In this document: positions 39,270 to 48,133 of the stretch, in pieces
Layout of the letters: every line of letters begins with the position of its first letter
Numbering within the stretch: the first letter of the stretch is position 1
From: Shinella sp. PSBB067
GTDB taxonomy: Bacteria > Pseudomonadota > Alphaproteobacteria > Rhizobiales > Rhizobiaceae
Assembly (NCBI RefSeq): GCF_016839145.1
Contig: NZ_CP069303.1
Location: 992,001-1,056,000, forward strand
Reading direction: 5' to 3'
DNA length: 64,000 bases
Notes under the pieces: generated by a model
Database searches by the model: none
What the model saw: only the letters and a program-made list of their open reading frames with translations
What the model was told of the DNA's origin: nothing
Made by a program: the position numbers and the translations under genes

Positions 39270-40807
39270 TAGGCGTTTTCCGTGTTGAGCAGGCGGATCG
39301 GCGTCAGGAACAGGATCTTCAGGTCCAGCCAGAGCGACCAGTTCTCGATATAGTAGAGGTCGAATTCCGTGCGGAAGCGGATCTTGTCGTCATGGTCGAT
39401 CTCGCCGCGCCAGCCGTTGATCTGCGCCCAGCCGGTCACGCCGGGCTTGACGCGGTGGCGGGCGAAGTAGCCGTCGACGACATCGACATACTTGCGGTCG
39501 CGCGACTGCGCCTCGATGGCATGCGGGCGCGGGCCGACGAGCGAGAGCTCGCCCTTGAGCACGTTGAAGAGCTGCGGCAGTTCGTCGATGGAGGACTTGC
39601 GCAGGAAACGGCCGACGCGGGTGACGCGCGGGTCGCCCTTGGTGACGGCGGCGCGCGCGGTCGGATCCGACAGATGGGTGTACATCGAGCGGAACTTGTA
39701 GACCTCGATGATCTCGTTGTTGAAGCCGTGGCGCTTCTGCTTGAAGATGATCGGGCCGGGGGAGGAGAGCTTCACCGCGATCGCCGCGCCGATCAGCACC
39801 GGCCAGAGAAGGACGAGCGCGACGACGCTGAAGAAGATGTCGAAGATGCGCTTGGCGACATTGTCCCAGTCGGCGATCGGCTTGTCGAAGATGTCGAGCA
39901 TCGGCAGGCTGCCGACCTGGGAATAGCTGCGCGGACGGAACCGCAACCCCTTCGCATGGGCGGCAAGGCGAATGTCCACCGGCAGCACCCACAGCTTCTT
40001 GAGCAGGGTCAGGATGCGCGTTTCTGCCGACAGCGGCAGCGAGATGATCAGCATGTCGATGCGCGCGAGGCGGGCGAACTCGACGAGCTCAGCGACATTG
40101 CCGAGCTTGGGATAGCCGGCGATGATCGAGGGCGAGCGGCGCTCGTCGCGGTCGTCGAAGATGCCGCAGATGCGGATGTCGTTCTCCGGCTGGTGCTCCA
40201 GCGTGCGGATGAGTTCCTTGGCCGGCTCGCCGCCGCCGACGATGACGGCGCGCCGCTCCATCGTGCCGTTGCGGGCCCAGCGGCGGATCGAATAGGCGAT
40301 GACCTGCCGCTCGACGACGAGATAGACGGCACCCGCCGCGAACCAGGCGGCGAACCAGAAGCGCGAATAGTGGTCGCCCGACTTGAAGAAGAAGAGGACG
40401 AGCGACATTGCCGCGAAGGCGATGGCCCAGGCGGCGAGGATGCGCGGCGTCATGCGCAGCGGCGAGCGCAGCGCCGGCACCTGGTAGGCATCGGCAAGCT
40501 GGATCAGCAGCACGCCGATGGCCGCCCCGCCGACGAGCACGCTCACATAGAGCGCGGTCATGCCCATGCCGACATAGAGCGCATGGATGCAGTAACCGAT
40601 CGCCACCAGCGCTGCGAACTCCGACAGGCGCAGCAGGCCGGTGATCATGGCCGGCGAATAGCTGTCGTCGCGGAATTGCTGGGCGATCTGGCGGGCAAGC
40701 GGATTGAGCTCGGCGGCCGTTTCATCGGCCCCGCCCGCCCGGCTTTCGGAGACCTTGCGCCTCAGAGCGTCCGGATCGAAGGATTCGGGCTTGTCGACAT
40801 GGTTCAT
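39266..40807 (-). CDS. Polyprenyl glycosylphosphotransferase (UppE/WcaJ-like)
   Basis: The initiating enzyme of a Wzx/Wzy-type polysaccharide pathway: it transfers a sugar phosphate from a nucleotide sugar to undecaprenyl phosphate. The 513-residue protein has four N-terminal helices, a Rossmann-like CoA-binding segment ([16 protein letters not shown]), a fifth helix, and the bacterial sugar-transferase domain with [40 protein letters not shown] and the terminal [11 protein letters not shown]. The layout is that of the WbaP/WcaJ group; the Agrobacterium counterpart would be UppE. The start is ATG 40807. Confidence 0.9.
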   Translation of the reverse strand: MNHVDKPESFDPDALRRKVSESRAGGADETAAELNPLARQIAQQFRDDSYSPAMITGLLRLSEFAALVAIGYCIHALYVGMGMTALYVSVLVGGAAIGVLLIQLADAYQVPALRSPLRMTPRILAAWAIAFAAMSLVLFFFKSGDHYSRFWFAAWFAAGAVYLVVERQVIAYSIRRWARNGTMERRAVIVGGGEPAKELIRTLEHQPENDIRICGIFDDRDERRSPSIIAGYPKLGNVAELVEFARLARIDMLIISLPLSAETRILTLLKKLWVLPVDIRLAAHAKGLRFRPRSYSQVGSLPMLDIFDKPIADWDNVAKRIFDIFFSVVALVLLWPVLIGAAIAVKLSSPGPIIFKQKRHGFNNEIIEVYKFRSMYTHLSDPTARAAVTKGDPRVTRVGRFLRKSSIDELPQLFNVLKGELSLVGPRPHAIEAQSRDRKYVDVVDGYFARHRVKPGVTGWAQINGWRGEIDHDDKIRFRTEFDLYYIENWSLWLDLKILFLTPIRLLNTENAY

Positions 40808-40869
40808 GGCACGCACCTATGGGCTTTACGCCGGAAATAGCACGAAGCCCCTAAGAAACGTTTACGGCC

Positions 40870-42051
40870 TCAGGCCGCCGCGACCTCTTCCGCAAGCCGC
40901 CGCCCGCCCGGCTGGCGGGCGAGGATGTCCCGATAGAGGGCAAGGAGCGAGCCGGACATGACGGAGGCCGAGAAGGTTCCCTTGAAGGCGGCGGGCTCGG
41001 GCATGACCTTGCGCAGCCAGGCGGGATCGCTGACGGACTGGGCCATGACGCCGGCGAGCGACTGCGCGTCGCCCGGTTCCGCGAGCGCGATGCTGTCGCG
41101 GCCGAGCACTTCGGGAATGCCGCCGACGCGGCTGGCTATGACGGCTTTTCGCGCGGCGAGCGCCTCGAGCACGATATAGGGCATCGCCTCGGCGCGGGAC
41201 GGAACGACGACGTTGCGGGCGAGCGCGAAGGCCTCGCGTGCCTTCATCGACGGCAGCATCGCGATGCGGCGGCCGAGGCCGAGCTGGAGCATCATCTGCT
41301 CGTATTTCTCCTTGTCCGGCCCGTCGCCGACCATCAGCGCCGAAAGCGGGCGGCCGACGAGGCGCTCGGTCCGCGCGAAGGCGTCGACGAAGACGTCGGG
41401 TCCCTTGAGGTCGCGCAGCATGCCGATATAGAGGAAATCCACCGCGTCCTCGCGGGGATAGACGGTATCGAAGTCGCGGTCGTGGATGCCGTTGTAGATG
41501 CGTTCGGCCCGCACGCGCGGCCGGCCGACGCGGGCCGTATAGGCCTCCCGCTCGTAGTCGCAGACGAAGGCGATCGCATCGCCGAGCGGTTCGAGAAGCC
41601 GCTCGGCCGTCAGGATGGCCAGTCCCGCGGCGGTGCGGTTCGTATAGTGCAGGCTGCCGCCGTGCGGCGAATAGAGGCGGGCTACGCGATACCTGTTGAC
41701 CCGCAGGGCTGAGCCGATGAGCCGGGCGATGGCGCCACCCTTGGCGCCGTGCCCGTGCAGCACATCCGGCCGCAAACCTTTTATTTCACGATAACTTTCC
41801 CTAAAGGCGCCGATGTCGCGCGGACTGATCGAACGGTTGATCGGCATGCGCACGAGGCCGAGCGGAAGGTAGGGACGGATCTCGTCGAACAGCGAATCCT
41901 CGAAGGACCCGCCCGTGAGGCTGTCGCAGATGATGCCGACCTCATGGCCGGCCCGTGCATGGAATTCGGCGAGATCCCGCACATGGCGGAAGATACCGCC
42001 GATGGGAGACCGGAAACAATGAATGATGCGCAAAGGCCCATCGTCCGCCAT
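40870..42051 (-). CDS. Glycosyltransferase family 4 protein
   Basis: A 393-residue GT-B glycosyltransferase. The N-terminal acceptor domain begins RIIHCFRSPIGGIFRHVRDL, and the C-terminal GT4 donor domain has IGMLRDLKGPDVFVDAF and the E-x7-E motif in SRAEAMPYIVLEALAARK. It should add a sugar to the growing lipid-linked repeat on the cytoplasmic face. It starts 5 bp after the wza stop, so it is in the same operon, and 62 bp before the glycosylphosphotransferase gene. Donor and linkage cannot be inferred. Confidence 0.9.
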   Translation of the reverse strand: MADDGPLRIIHCFRSPIGGIFRHVRDLAEFHARAGHEVGIICDSLTGGSFEDSLFDEIRPYLPLGLVRMPINRSISPRDIGAFRESYREIKGLRPDVLHGHGAKGGAIARLIGSALRVNRYRVARLYSPHGGSLHYTNRTAAGLAILTAERLLEPLGDAIAFVCDYEREAYTARVGRPRVRAERIYNGIHDRDFDTVYPREDAVDFLYIGMLRDLKGPDVFVDAFARTERLVGRPLSALMVGDGPDKEKYEQMMLQLGLGRRIAMLPSMKAREAFALARNVVVPSRAEAMPYIVLEALAARKAVIASRVGGIPEVLGRDSIALAEPGDAQSLAGVMAQSVSDPAWLRKVMPEPAAFKGTFSASVMSGSLLALYRDILARQPGGRRLAEEVAAA

Positions 42052-42056
42052 GATGC

Positions 42057-42632
42057 TCAGAACAGTCGTTCGCGGACATAGACGGTGTCGCCGGCCAGGA
42101 TCGGGTCAGAGATGGAGACGCGTCCGGTGATGATCTTTCCGTTGATCTTGCGTGTCACGTCGACGTCGCGTTGGTTGGCGCGCGGCGAGAAGCCGCCGGC
42201 GACGGCGATGGCGTTCTGGATCGTCATGCCGGCGACATAGCTGTACTGCCCGGCCTGGCCGACTTCGCCCATGATGTAGATGGAGCGGTAGCGGTCGACC
42301 TCGATGGAGACGTCGGGATCGCGCAGATACCCCTGGCGCAGCTTTGCCGCGATGGCGCTCTCCAGTTGCTGGATCGTCTGGCCGCGCGCCGGCACGGCGC
42401 CGATGAGCGGGAAGGCGACATAGCCGGCCTGGTCGACGGTATAGGTGTTGCTGAGGCCCGTCTGTTCGAACACCGTAATGCGCAGGCGATCGCCGCTGTC
42501 CAGGCTGTAGGGCTGGATCGTCGCCTCGTGGAAGGCCTTGGGGGCGGGGCGATAGCCGCTGCAGGCCGAAACGGCCGGCACGACGAACGCCATTGCGAGC
42601 AGCATGCCCTTGTTGAAGGTTGCGAATCCCAT
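42057..42632 (-). CDS. Polysaccharide export lipoprotein (Wza-like)
   Basis: A 191-residue outer-membrane polysaccharide-export protein, first gene of the minus-strand operon. It has a lipoprotein signal (FVVPAVSAC, Cys near residue 24), the Poly_export domain from YSLDSGDRLRITVFEQTGLS, and a SLBB domain (VDRYRSIYIMGEVGQAGQYS). It is short, lacking the long C-terminal helix of E. coli Wza, which is normal in rhizobia. It would form the export channel for the polymer; the Agrobacterium counterpart would be UppC. ATG 42632 is preferred over an in-frame TTG at 42644. Confidence 0.9.
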   Translation of the reverse strand: MGFATFNKGMLLAMAFVVPAVSACSGYRPAPKAFHEATIQPYSLDSGDRLRITVFEQTGLSNTYTVDQAGYVAFPLIGAVPARGQTIQQLESAIAAKLRQGYLRDPDVSIEVDRYRSIYIMGEVGQAGQYSYVAGMTIQNAIAVAGGFSPRANQRDVDVTRKINGKIITGRVSISDPILAGDTVYVRERLF

Positions 42633-42844
42633 TCGCGTTTCCAATCCCCAAATCAGAAGTCTCGCCGTTGTTATCGATCCGTTAGGGTTAATGGCTGGTA
42701 AAGGCGGGGGCCTGCACAGAGGGTCCCCTGCCGATTTTTTCGCGAAAGGGGCGGGGGGAAAGGCGCCCGCGGCCGGCAGGGATTAACCCTTGCGTTACCA
42801 TGTTTGTTTACCGTGCCGGAAAATCGTCGTGCTTGGAGTGGGAT
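42633..42844. promoter_or_regulatory. Divergent control region of the polysaccharide cluster
   Basis: The 212-bp gap between the divergent wza and Wzz/Wzc-like genes holds a 9-bp perfect inverted repeat, AGGGTTAAT (42684-42692) and ATTAACCCT (42782-42790), with about 90 bp between the arms. TTAACCC-type half-sites recall CtrA boxes (TTAA-N7-TTAA), but the fit is incomplete (TTAA-N7-GTTA at 42783). Both promoters must lie here. Confidence 0.5.
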
Positions 42845-45076
42845 ATGTCGGGCGTTCACGAAAGCCAGCAGGATGTCGATATAGACCTTGGCGGTCTGTT
42901 CGGCTCGATCTGGCGCAACCGCATGCGGATGCTTCTGGCGACCGTCGCCTGCGCGGGCATCGCCTTTGCCGGCGCGAACCTGGTCACGCCGAGATACAAG
43001 GGCGAGGCGCGCCTGCTCATCGAAACGCGCGAACCGGCCTTCACGACGGGCCAGGACCGGGCGCAGGGCCGTGACCAGCCCGCCTTCGACGAGCTGGGCA
43101 TCGCCAGCCAGGTCCAGCTCCTGCAGTCGGCCGACCTCATTAAGCAGGTCGCCCGCGACATGAAGCTCTACGAGCTGGAGGAATTCGACACGACGGCCAG
43201 GCCGTCTGCCGTTTCCGACCTGCTCGTGCTGCTCGGCCTGAAGAAGAACCCGCTCGACCTTCCGCCGGAAGAACGCGTGCTGAAGGAGTTCGCGGGAAAG
43301 CTCGTCGTCTACCAGGTGGAGCGCTCGCGCGTCATCGGCATCGAGTTCACCTCGAAGGACCCGCGCCTAGCCGCGGCAATCCCGAACGAGATGGCCAGGG
43401 TCTATCTCTCGCTCCAGAGCGGGGCAAAGCTCGACGCCAATTCCGAGGCGACGCGCTGGCTGGAGCCGGAAATCGCCAACCTGCGCGAGAAGGTGCGCGA
43501 GGCCGAGCAGAAGGTCGCCGAATACCGTTCGCAATCCGATCTCCCGCCGACCGGCGACAGCGCGACCTTCGCGATGCGGCAGCTCAACGACATCTCGACG
43601 GAAGTCGCCCGCGTGCGCGGCGAGCGGGCGAGCGCGGAGGCGCGTGCCGAAAGCGTGCGTGCCGTGCTGAAGAACGGCGGGGCGCCGGATACGCTCTCCG
43701 AGGTCGTCGGCTCGCAGATGATCCAGCGCCTGAAGGAGAGCGAGGCGCAGATCCAGGGCCAGATCTCCGACCTTTCCACCTCGCTCCTCGAAGGCCATCC
43801 GCGGCTGAAGGGGCTGCGCTCGCAGCTTGCCGGCATCCGGACGCAGATCAAGGCGGAAACGCAGAAGATCCTTTCGAGCCTCGAAAACGAGGCGAAGACG
43901 GCGCGGCTGCGCGAAAGCCAGCTCATGCAGCAGCTCAACACGCTGAAAGCCGAGACCGCCCGCGCCGGCGAGGACGAGGTGGGCCTGAAAGCGCTGGAGC
44001 GCGAGGCGACCGCCCAGCGCCAGTTGCTCGAAACCTATCTGGCGCGCTACCGCGAGGCGACCTCGCGCACCGACAGCAGCTCGACGCCGGCCGATGCCCG
44101 CGTCATTTCCGCCGCCGTCGAGCCGACGGACGTCTCCTTCCCGAAGGTGGTTCCGATCACCGTCGTCGGCGGTGTCGTGGGCTTTGCACTGAGCGCCATC
44201 GTCATCCTTCTGGCCGAGCTCTTCAGCGGGCGCGCCCTCAAGCCCGTCGGCGCCGCTGCCGCCATGCCCCGCCGCCGCGACGAGGATATGGAGGAGCTGG
44301 CGGAACCCGTGGCGCCGGACAACGAGCCCTTCGCCGCGAAGGGTCCGGCGGCCCGCCCGGAATACGGCGCCGTCAGGGATATGGGCGCGCCAGCAAGGTC
44401 GCTGCTTTCGGACATCGGCCCCGAAGAGGAGGACGAGGAGCTCGAAATCTCACCCGACGGAGCCGCCGTCGCCGAGGACGACAACGATTTTTCGATTGCC
44501 GCCGTCGCCAGGCACCTGATCGAGAACAATATCTCCGTGGTGGTCTCCGTCTCGCCGTCCGGCGACCGTGGCTCGACTGCCACCGTCATGCTCGCCCGCC
44601 GCATAGCGGAGGAGCACCGCAAGACGCTGATCATCGACCTCACGGGCTCGGCCTGCCCGACGCGCCTGATGGCCCAATCGGTCCACCTGCCTGGCATCAC
44701 CGATCTTCTCGTCGGCGACGCGGCCTTCGGCGACATCATTCACGGCGACCGCCTGTCGGGCGCGCATATCATCCCGCGCGGCAATGCCAACATCAAGCGC
44801 GCCATGCGCGGCATCGACCGGCTGGCGATCGTGATCGACGCGCTGTCCGATGCCTATGACACCGTCATCGTCGAATGCGGCCCGGCGGAAGTGGAAGGCG
44901 TGCGGCGCCTGACGCGCGGGCAGGAAACCGACATCGTCCTGTCCATTCCCGGTGCCGGCGAGGACGAGATCGTCGACCTGATCGGCGCCTTCGGCGAGGC
45001 CGGCTACAACGAGATCGTGCTGATGACGGGCGAAGGCAGCGAGCCGCCCGGCCATCCGGGACGCCGGGCGGCCTAA
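42845..45076 (+). CDS. Wzz/Wzc-like polysaccharide co-polymerase with degenerate kinase domain
   Basis: A 743-residue inner-membrane protein. It has a Wzz domain with two helices (MRMLLATVACAGIAFAGANL near 28-47; ITVVGGVVGFALSAIVILLA near 438-457) flanking a long periplasmic coiled-coil (about 195-400). A Pro/Glu-rich cytoplasmic linker leads to a BY-kinase-like domain from residue 550. There the P-loop reads SPSGDRGST where GxGKS/T is expected, with Gly in place of Lys, Walker A' is LIIDLTG and Walker B is VIVECGP; there is no C-terminal tyrosine cluster. It probably controls chain length and links to Wza, without active tyrosine kinase function. The start has GGAG 6 bp upstream. Confidence 0.88.
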   Translation: MSGVHESQQDVDIDLGGLFGSIWRNRMRMLLATVACAGIAFAGANLVTPRYKGEARLLIETREPAFTTGQDRAQGRDQPAFDELGIASQVQLLQSADLIKQVARDMKLYELEEFDTTARPSAVSDLLVLLGLKKNPLDLPPEERVLKEFAGKLVVYQVERSRVIGIEFTSKDPRLAAAIPNEMARVYLSLQSGAKLDANSEATRWLEPEIANLREKVREAEQKVAEYRSQSDLPPTGDSATFAMRQLNDISTEVARVRGERASAEARAESVRAVLKNGGAPDTLSEVVGSQMIQRLKESEAQIQGQISDLSTSLLEGHPRLKGLRSQLAGIRTQIKAETQKILSSLENEAKTARLRESQLMQQLNTLKAETARAGEDEVGLKALEREATAQRQLLETYLARYREATSRTDSSSTPADARVISAAVEPTDVSFPKVVPITVVGGVVGFALSAIVILLAELFSGRALKPVGAAAAMPRRRDEDMEELAEPVAPDNEPFAAKGPAARPEYGAVRDMGAPARSLLSDIGPEEEDEELEISPDGAAVAEDDNDFSIAAVARHLIENNISVVVSVSPSGDRGSTATVMLARRIAEEHRKTLIIDLTGSACPTRLMAQSVHLPGITDLLVGDAAFGDIIHGDRLSGAHIIPRGNANIKRAMRGIDRLAIVIDALSDAYDTVIVECGPAEVEGVRRLTRGQETDIVLSIPGAGEDEIVDLIGAFGEAGYNEIVLMTGEGSEPPGHPGRRAA

Positions 45077-46302
45077 TCCGGCTCGCCGCCGGCGCTCGCT
45101 ACCTCCGCCTTGCCGAAGCGAAGGCGCTGCACGAAGGAATAGACCTGCGGGTTCTGCTTGATGAGGCGCTTGGTGGCCGCCTTGGCGCGATGCATGGTCG
45201 CCGCGGCCCTTCCGGCGAGCGTCACCGGCCAGAAGAGGTCGTGCTGCGCCGTCTCGATCGGGCACCAGGAGCGCTTGTAGAGCTGGTCGCCGATGCCGAA
45301 ATCGAAGAGGCGCACACCCTCCTCGCACAGTTTCTCGATGGCGATGTGGAACAGGTAGTCGCCGGGGCTGGCGTCGGCCGCCACGCTGTCGTCGATCGAG
45401 CCGAACTGGCAGATCACATGGTCGCCCTTGCGCGACAGGCCGGTGATCGCCGCGATATGCCCGTCATGGTCGCCCTTGAGACGCAGGGCATGGAGCTTGA
45501 GCAGGTAGTTTCCGTCCGTCGCGGGGGTCGAGACGAGCCGGTGGAAGAAGTCGCGCGTACGTTCGTCGCGAAAGACGTCCGGCAGGCCCATGGCCTCGAA
45601 GCGGGCGGCCTTCTGGTGAAAGAACAGGTCGAGCAGGGCGCGCGCTTCCGCTCCCGCCTCGGCCACCACATGCTCATGCCCGCCCAACGCCGCCAGCCGG
45701 CGCTCGGAGCTGCGGGCACGCTTGCGGCGGCGCTTGGCGTTGATCTGTTCCAGCGTCCGCTCGAAGCTCTCGAACAGTTCGAGCTGGAAGGATGCGTTCT
45801 GGTTCAGGACGGAGGGAAGGCCGGCGAAGGGGCTTTCCCGGCCCCGCCAGTCGAGCGGCACCCGTTCGAAGAGCAGGATGTCGCAGGCGCCTGCGAGCGC
45901 CGCGCGTATGTCCCCCAGGGCCCGGTGGAGCTCCTGCGGGGAAGGGTTGGCGGCGCGGAAGGCCTCTGTGTAGAGGCCGGTATTGATGTTGCTGAAATCG
46001 GTGGCGATGAAGCGCGCGGTGCGCAGCGGTCCCTGGCGGACGACTTCGAACGGAAGGATGAACTGCGTGCGGCCGTCGCAAAGGCCCTCGACGACCAGCA
46101 GCGGACAGCCATGCGTTTCCACCCAGGCCCGGCACCAGTCGTAGCTCTGGTGCAGGGACAGGCCGTTTTCCCTTTCGAGCGCGCGCCAGGTCGCCTTCAG
46201 CGGCTCCATGCGGTCGTGCAGGCGAAGGGCGAGGGGCAGGGGCAGCCCAAGTGCCACCTCTTCCGCAAGCCCATGCCCGGACGCCTTGATCTGCAATTGC
46301 AT
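45073..46302 (-). CDS. GNAT family N-acetyltransferase (BcsL/CelD-like)
   Basis: A 409-residue acyltransferase of the Acetyltransf_6 group, often found in polysaccharide clusters. Its features are the N-terminal LHQSYDWCRAWVETHGCPLL and, in the C-terminal GNAT fold, ARSSERRLAALGGHEH, FFHQKAARF and DFGIGDQLYKRSWCP. It may acylate the polymer or a precursor; the Agrobacterium counterpart would be UppD. It converges with the Wzz/Wzc-like gene and overlaps it by 4 bp. The ATG 46302 has GAAGG upstream. Confidence 0.8.
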   Translation of the reverse strand: MQLQIKASGHGLAEEVALGLPLPLALRLHDRMEPLKATWRALERENGLSLHQSYDWCRAWVETHGCPLLVVEGLCDGRTQFILPFEVVRQGPLRTARFIATDFSNINTGLYTEAFRAANPSPQELHRALGDIRAALAGACDILLFERVPLDWRGRESPFAGLPSVLNQNASFQLELFESFERTLEQINAKRRRKRARSSERRLAALGGHEHVVAEAGAEARALLDLFFHQKAARFEAMGLPDVFRDERTRDFFHRLVSTPATDGNYLLKLHALRLKGDHDGHIAAITGLSRKGDHVICQFGSIDDSVAADASPGDYLFHIAIEKLCEEGVRLFDFGIGDQLYKRSWCPIETAQHDLFWPVTLAGRAAATMHRAKAATKRLIKQNPQVYSFVQRLRFGKAEVASAGGEPD

Positions 46303-46469
46303 CGCCTTCGACCCTTGCCTTGGCAAGCGGCTGCATCGCCGCGTTCTGACGATACGCGCAAGGTCTGCGGAAATGGTTTAAACCCGGCCGGCGCCGCCAT
46401 GCATAGCGGCAAATCGGCGGACGCGGTTAGCGATTCGATAACGGACGGGCTGGGCAGGATGCGGCGCAG

Positions 46470-46688
46470 TTACTCGCCGCGCGGCTTGCCCGGTTTTTCC
46501 ATCCACTTGATGATGAGCATGGCCGGCAGGATCCACAGGAGGCCGGTCAGCGCGAAATAGAGCAGATGAATATACCACGGCGACTGCCCGAGCGTGGCGG
46601 AGGCGACGGTCGTGGCGACCAGCGCATAGACGAGCACGAGGATGATGATCAGGATCGTGCCGATCAGTTTTCTGAGGCGAGGGGGCAT
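46470..46688 (-). CDS. DUF2842 family membrane protein
   Basis: A 72-residue inner-membrane protein with two hydrophobic helices, IGTILIIILVLVYALVATTV and LLYFALTGLLWILPAMLIIK, which match DUF2842 of alphaproteobacteria. The function is unknown. MPPRLRKL at 46688 is the conserved start. It is divergent from ctaA, and in many relatives it neighbours this gene. Confidence 0.85.
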   Translation of the reverse strand: MPPRLRKLIGTILIIILVLVYALVATTVASATLGQSPWYIHLLYFALTGLLWILPAMLIIKWMEKPGKPRGE

Positions 46689-46780
46689 TGACGGTCTTTC
46701 AAATCGTGGAACGGCAAGGCGCGACGGCATGCCGCAAAGGTTCGGGCCTTGTTTTGCACGGGCCGGTCGGGCAAATCAAC

Positions 46781-46797
46781 GCTGGAACAATTCCAGC
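46781..46797. promoter_or_regulatory. Perfect palindrome upstream of ctaA, ICE-like
   Basis: GCTGGAA CAA TTCCAGC is a perfect 7-bp inverted repeat 90 bp before ctaA. Its core GAAC-NN-TTC recalls the iron-control element bound by rhizobial Irr, but the outer A/T positions differ. It could equally be an RNA hairpin. Confidence 0.35.
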
Positions 46798-46840
46798 ATG
46801 GGGCCTTGCGCGGTTTTGCGCCGGCAATCGCGTGGAAATG

Positions 46841-46870
46841 CCCGGGAGGCGGCTTGGCCGCCCTCCGGGA
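46841..46870 (+). promoter_or_regulatory. Strong leader hairpin immediately upstream of the ctaA ribosome site
   Basis: CCCGGGAGGCGG and CCGCCCTCCGGG pair over 12 positions with one G-U and one A-C mismatch and a 5-base loop, ending 2 bp before the ACAGGAG ribosome site. No T tract follows. It may act on translation or mRNA stability. Confidence 0.4.
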
Positions 46871-46886
46871 GACAGGAGCCGACAGA

Positions 46887-47960
46887 ATGAATGCCACGAC
46901 CACTGCCGCCTACCGCAGCGACGACATGGACAGGATCGACCGCAACCGCCGCCAGGTGCGCCGCTGGCTCGCCCTCGTGCTGTTCACGCTGTTCGTGCTG
47001 GTGCTCGTCGGCGGCGCGACGCGGCTCACCGGCTCGGGCCTTTCCATCACCGAATGGAAGCCGATCCACGGCGTCATTCCCCCGCTCACCGCCGGCGAAT
47101 GGCAGGAGGAATTCGAGCTCTACAAGCGCATCCCGCAATATGAGCAGATCAACAAGGGCATGACCGTCGACGAATTCAAGTCGATCTTCTGGTGGGAATG
47201 GGCGCACCGGCTGATCGCGCGCTCCATCGGCTTCATCTTCGCCGTGCCCCTCGTCTTTTTCTGGTTCACCGGGCGCATCGAGAAGCGGCTGCGCTGGCCG
47301 CTCGCCGGTCTTCTGGCGCTCGGCGGGTTCCAGGGTTTCATCGGCTGGTGGATGGTGTCCTCCGGCCTTGCCGAGCGGGTGTCGGTCAGCCAGTACCGGC
47401 TGGCGACGCACCTCACCATCGCCTGTCTCATCTTCGCGCTGACGATGTGGATCATGCGCGCGCTCTCGCCGCACAGCGAGGATGCGCCGCCGACCGCCGG
47501 CGCGCGCCGGATGGCCGGCATCATCGCCTGCATGGCGATCTTCCAGATCTATCTCGGCGCGCTCGTGGCCGGCCTCCATGCGGGCCTCACCTACAATACC
47601 TGGCCCTTGATGGACGGCGCGCTGGTGCCGGGCGGCCTCTTCGTGCAGCAGCCGTGGTGGATCAACCTCTTCGAAAATCCGAAGACCGTGCAGTTCGTCC
47701 ACCGCCTCGGCGCCTACGTGCTCTTCGCGCTCGCCCTGGTCCACCTCGTCTCGTCGCTGCGCGCCGCGCCGGAAACGACGCATGCGCGCCGTGCGCTGCT
47801 GCTTTTCGGCCTCGTCTGTCTGCAGGCGACGATCGGCATCCTCACGCTGGTCTGGCAGGTCCCGCTCGCCTGGGCGCTCGCCCACCAGGGCGGCGCGCTG
47901 ATCGTGCTCGGCTTCGCCATCGCGCATTGGCGCGGGTTCTATGGGGAGATGGAGCGGTAG
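46887..47960 (+). CDS. ctaA: Heme A synthase (COX15/CtaA)
   Basis: CtaA oxidises heme O to heme A for aa3-type cytochrome oxidase. The 357-residue membrane protein has eight predicted helices and the conserved [19 protein letters not shown], the His residues in [35 protein letters not shown] and LAHQGGAL. The start ATG 46887 with CAGGAG 9 bp upstream gives the family-typical N terminus; the longer frame starting at 46749 crosses the leader hairpins. Confidence 0.96.
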   Translation: MNATTTAAYRSDDMDRIDRNRRQVRRWLALVLFTLFVLVLVGGATRLTGSGLSITEWKPIHGVIPPLTAGEWQEEFELYKRIPQYEQINKGMTVDEFKSIFWWEWAHRLIARSIGFIFAVPLVFFWFTGRIEKRLRWPLAGLLALGGFQGFIGWWMVSSGLAERVSVSQYRLATHLTIACLIFALTMWIMRALSPHSEDAPPTAGARRMAGIIACMAIFQIYLGALVAGLHAGLTYNTWPLMDGALVPGGLFVQQPWWINLFENPKTVQFVHRLGAYVLFALALVHLVSSLRAAPETTHARRALLLFGLVCLQATIGILTLVWQVPLAWALAHQGGALIVLGFAIAHWRGFYGEMER

Positions 47961-47970
47961 GGGCGGACGG

Positions 47971-48017
47971 CCCCTCATCCCGCTGCCGCGACCTTCTCCC
48001 CGCAAGCGGGGCGAAGG
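47971..48017. repeat. Dispersed palindromic repeat, copy 3
   Basis: CCCCTCATCCCGCTGCCGCG then ACCTTCTCCCCGCAAGCGG, continuing GGCGAAGG. It is head-to-head with the copy at 48081-48128. Confidence 0.75.
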
Positions 48018-48080
48018 CTATGCCGATCCGGTTTCCTGAAATATCAATGCCGGCGAGGGAATAGGACGGTGCCCCATCTC

Positions 48081-48128
48081 CCTTCTCCCCGCTTGCGGGG
48101 AGAAGGTGCCGGCAGGCGGATGAGGGGC
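48081..48128. repeat. Dispersed palindromic repeat, copy 4
   Basis: CCTTCTCCCCGCTTGCGGGG then AGAAGGTGCCGGCAGGCGG, ending ATGAGGGGC. The core hairpin is perfect (CCTTCTCCCCGC/GCGGGGAGAAGG). It ends 6 bp before the argC stop, so it may end the argC transcript. Confidence 0.8.
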
Positions 48129-48133
48129 GACGC

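Noticed and set aside
42783..42797. CtrA binding site
   Set aside because: TTAA-N7-GTTA misses one base of the TTAA-N7-TTAA consensus. It is mentioned only as a possible half-site and not called as a feature.
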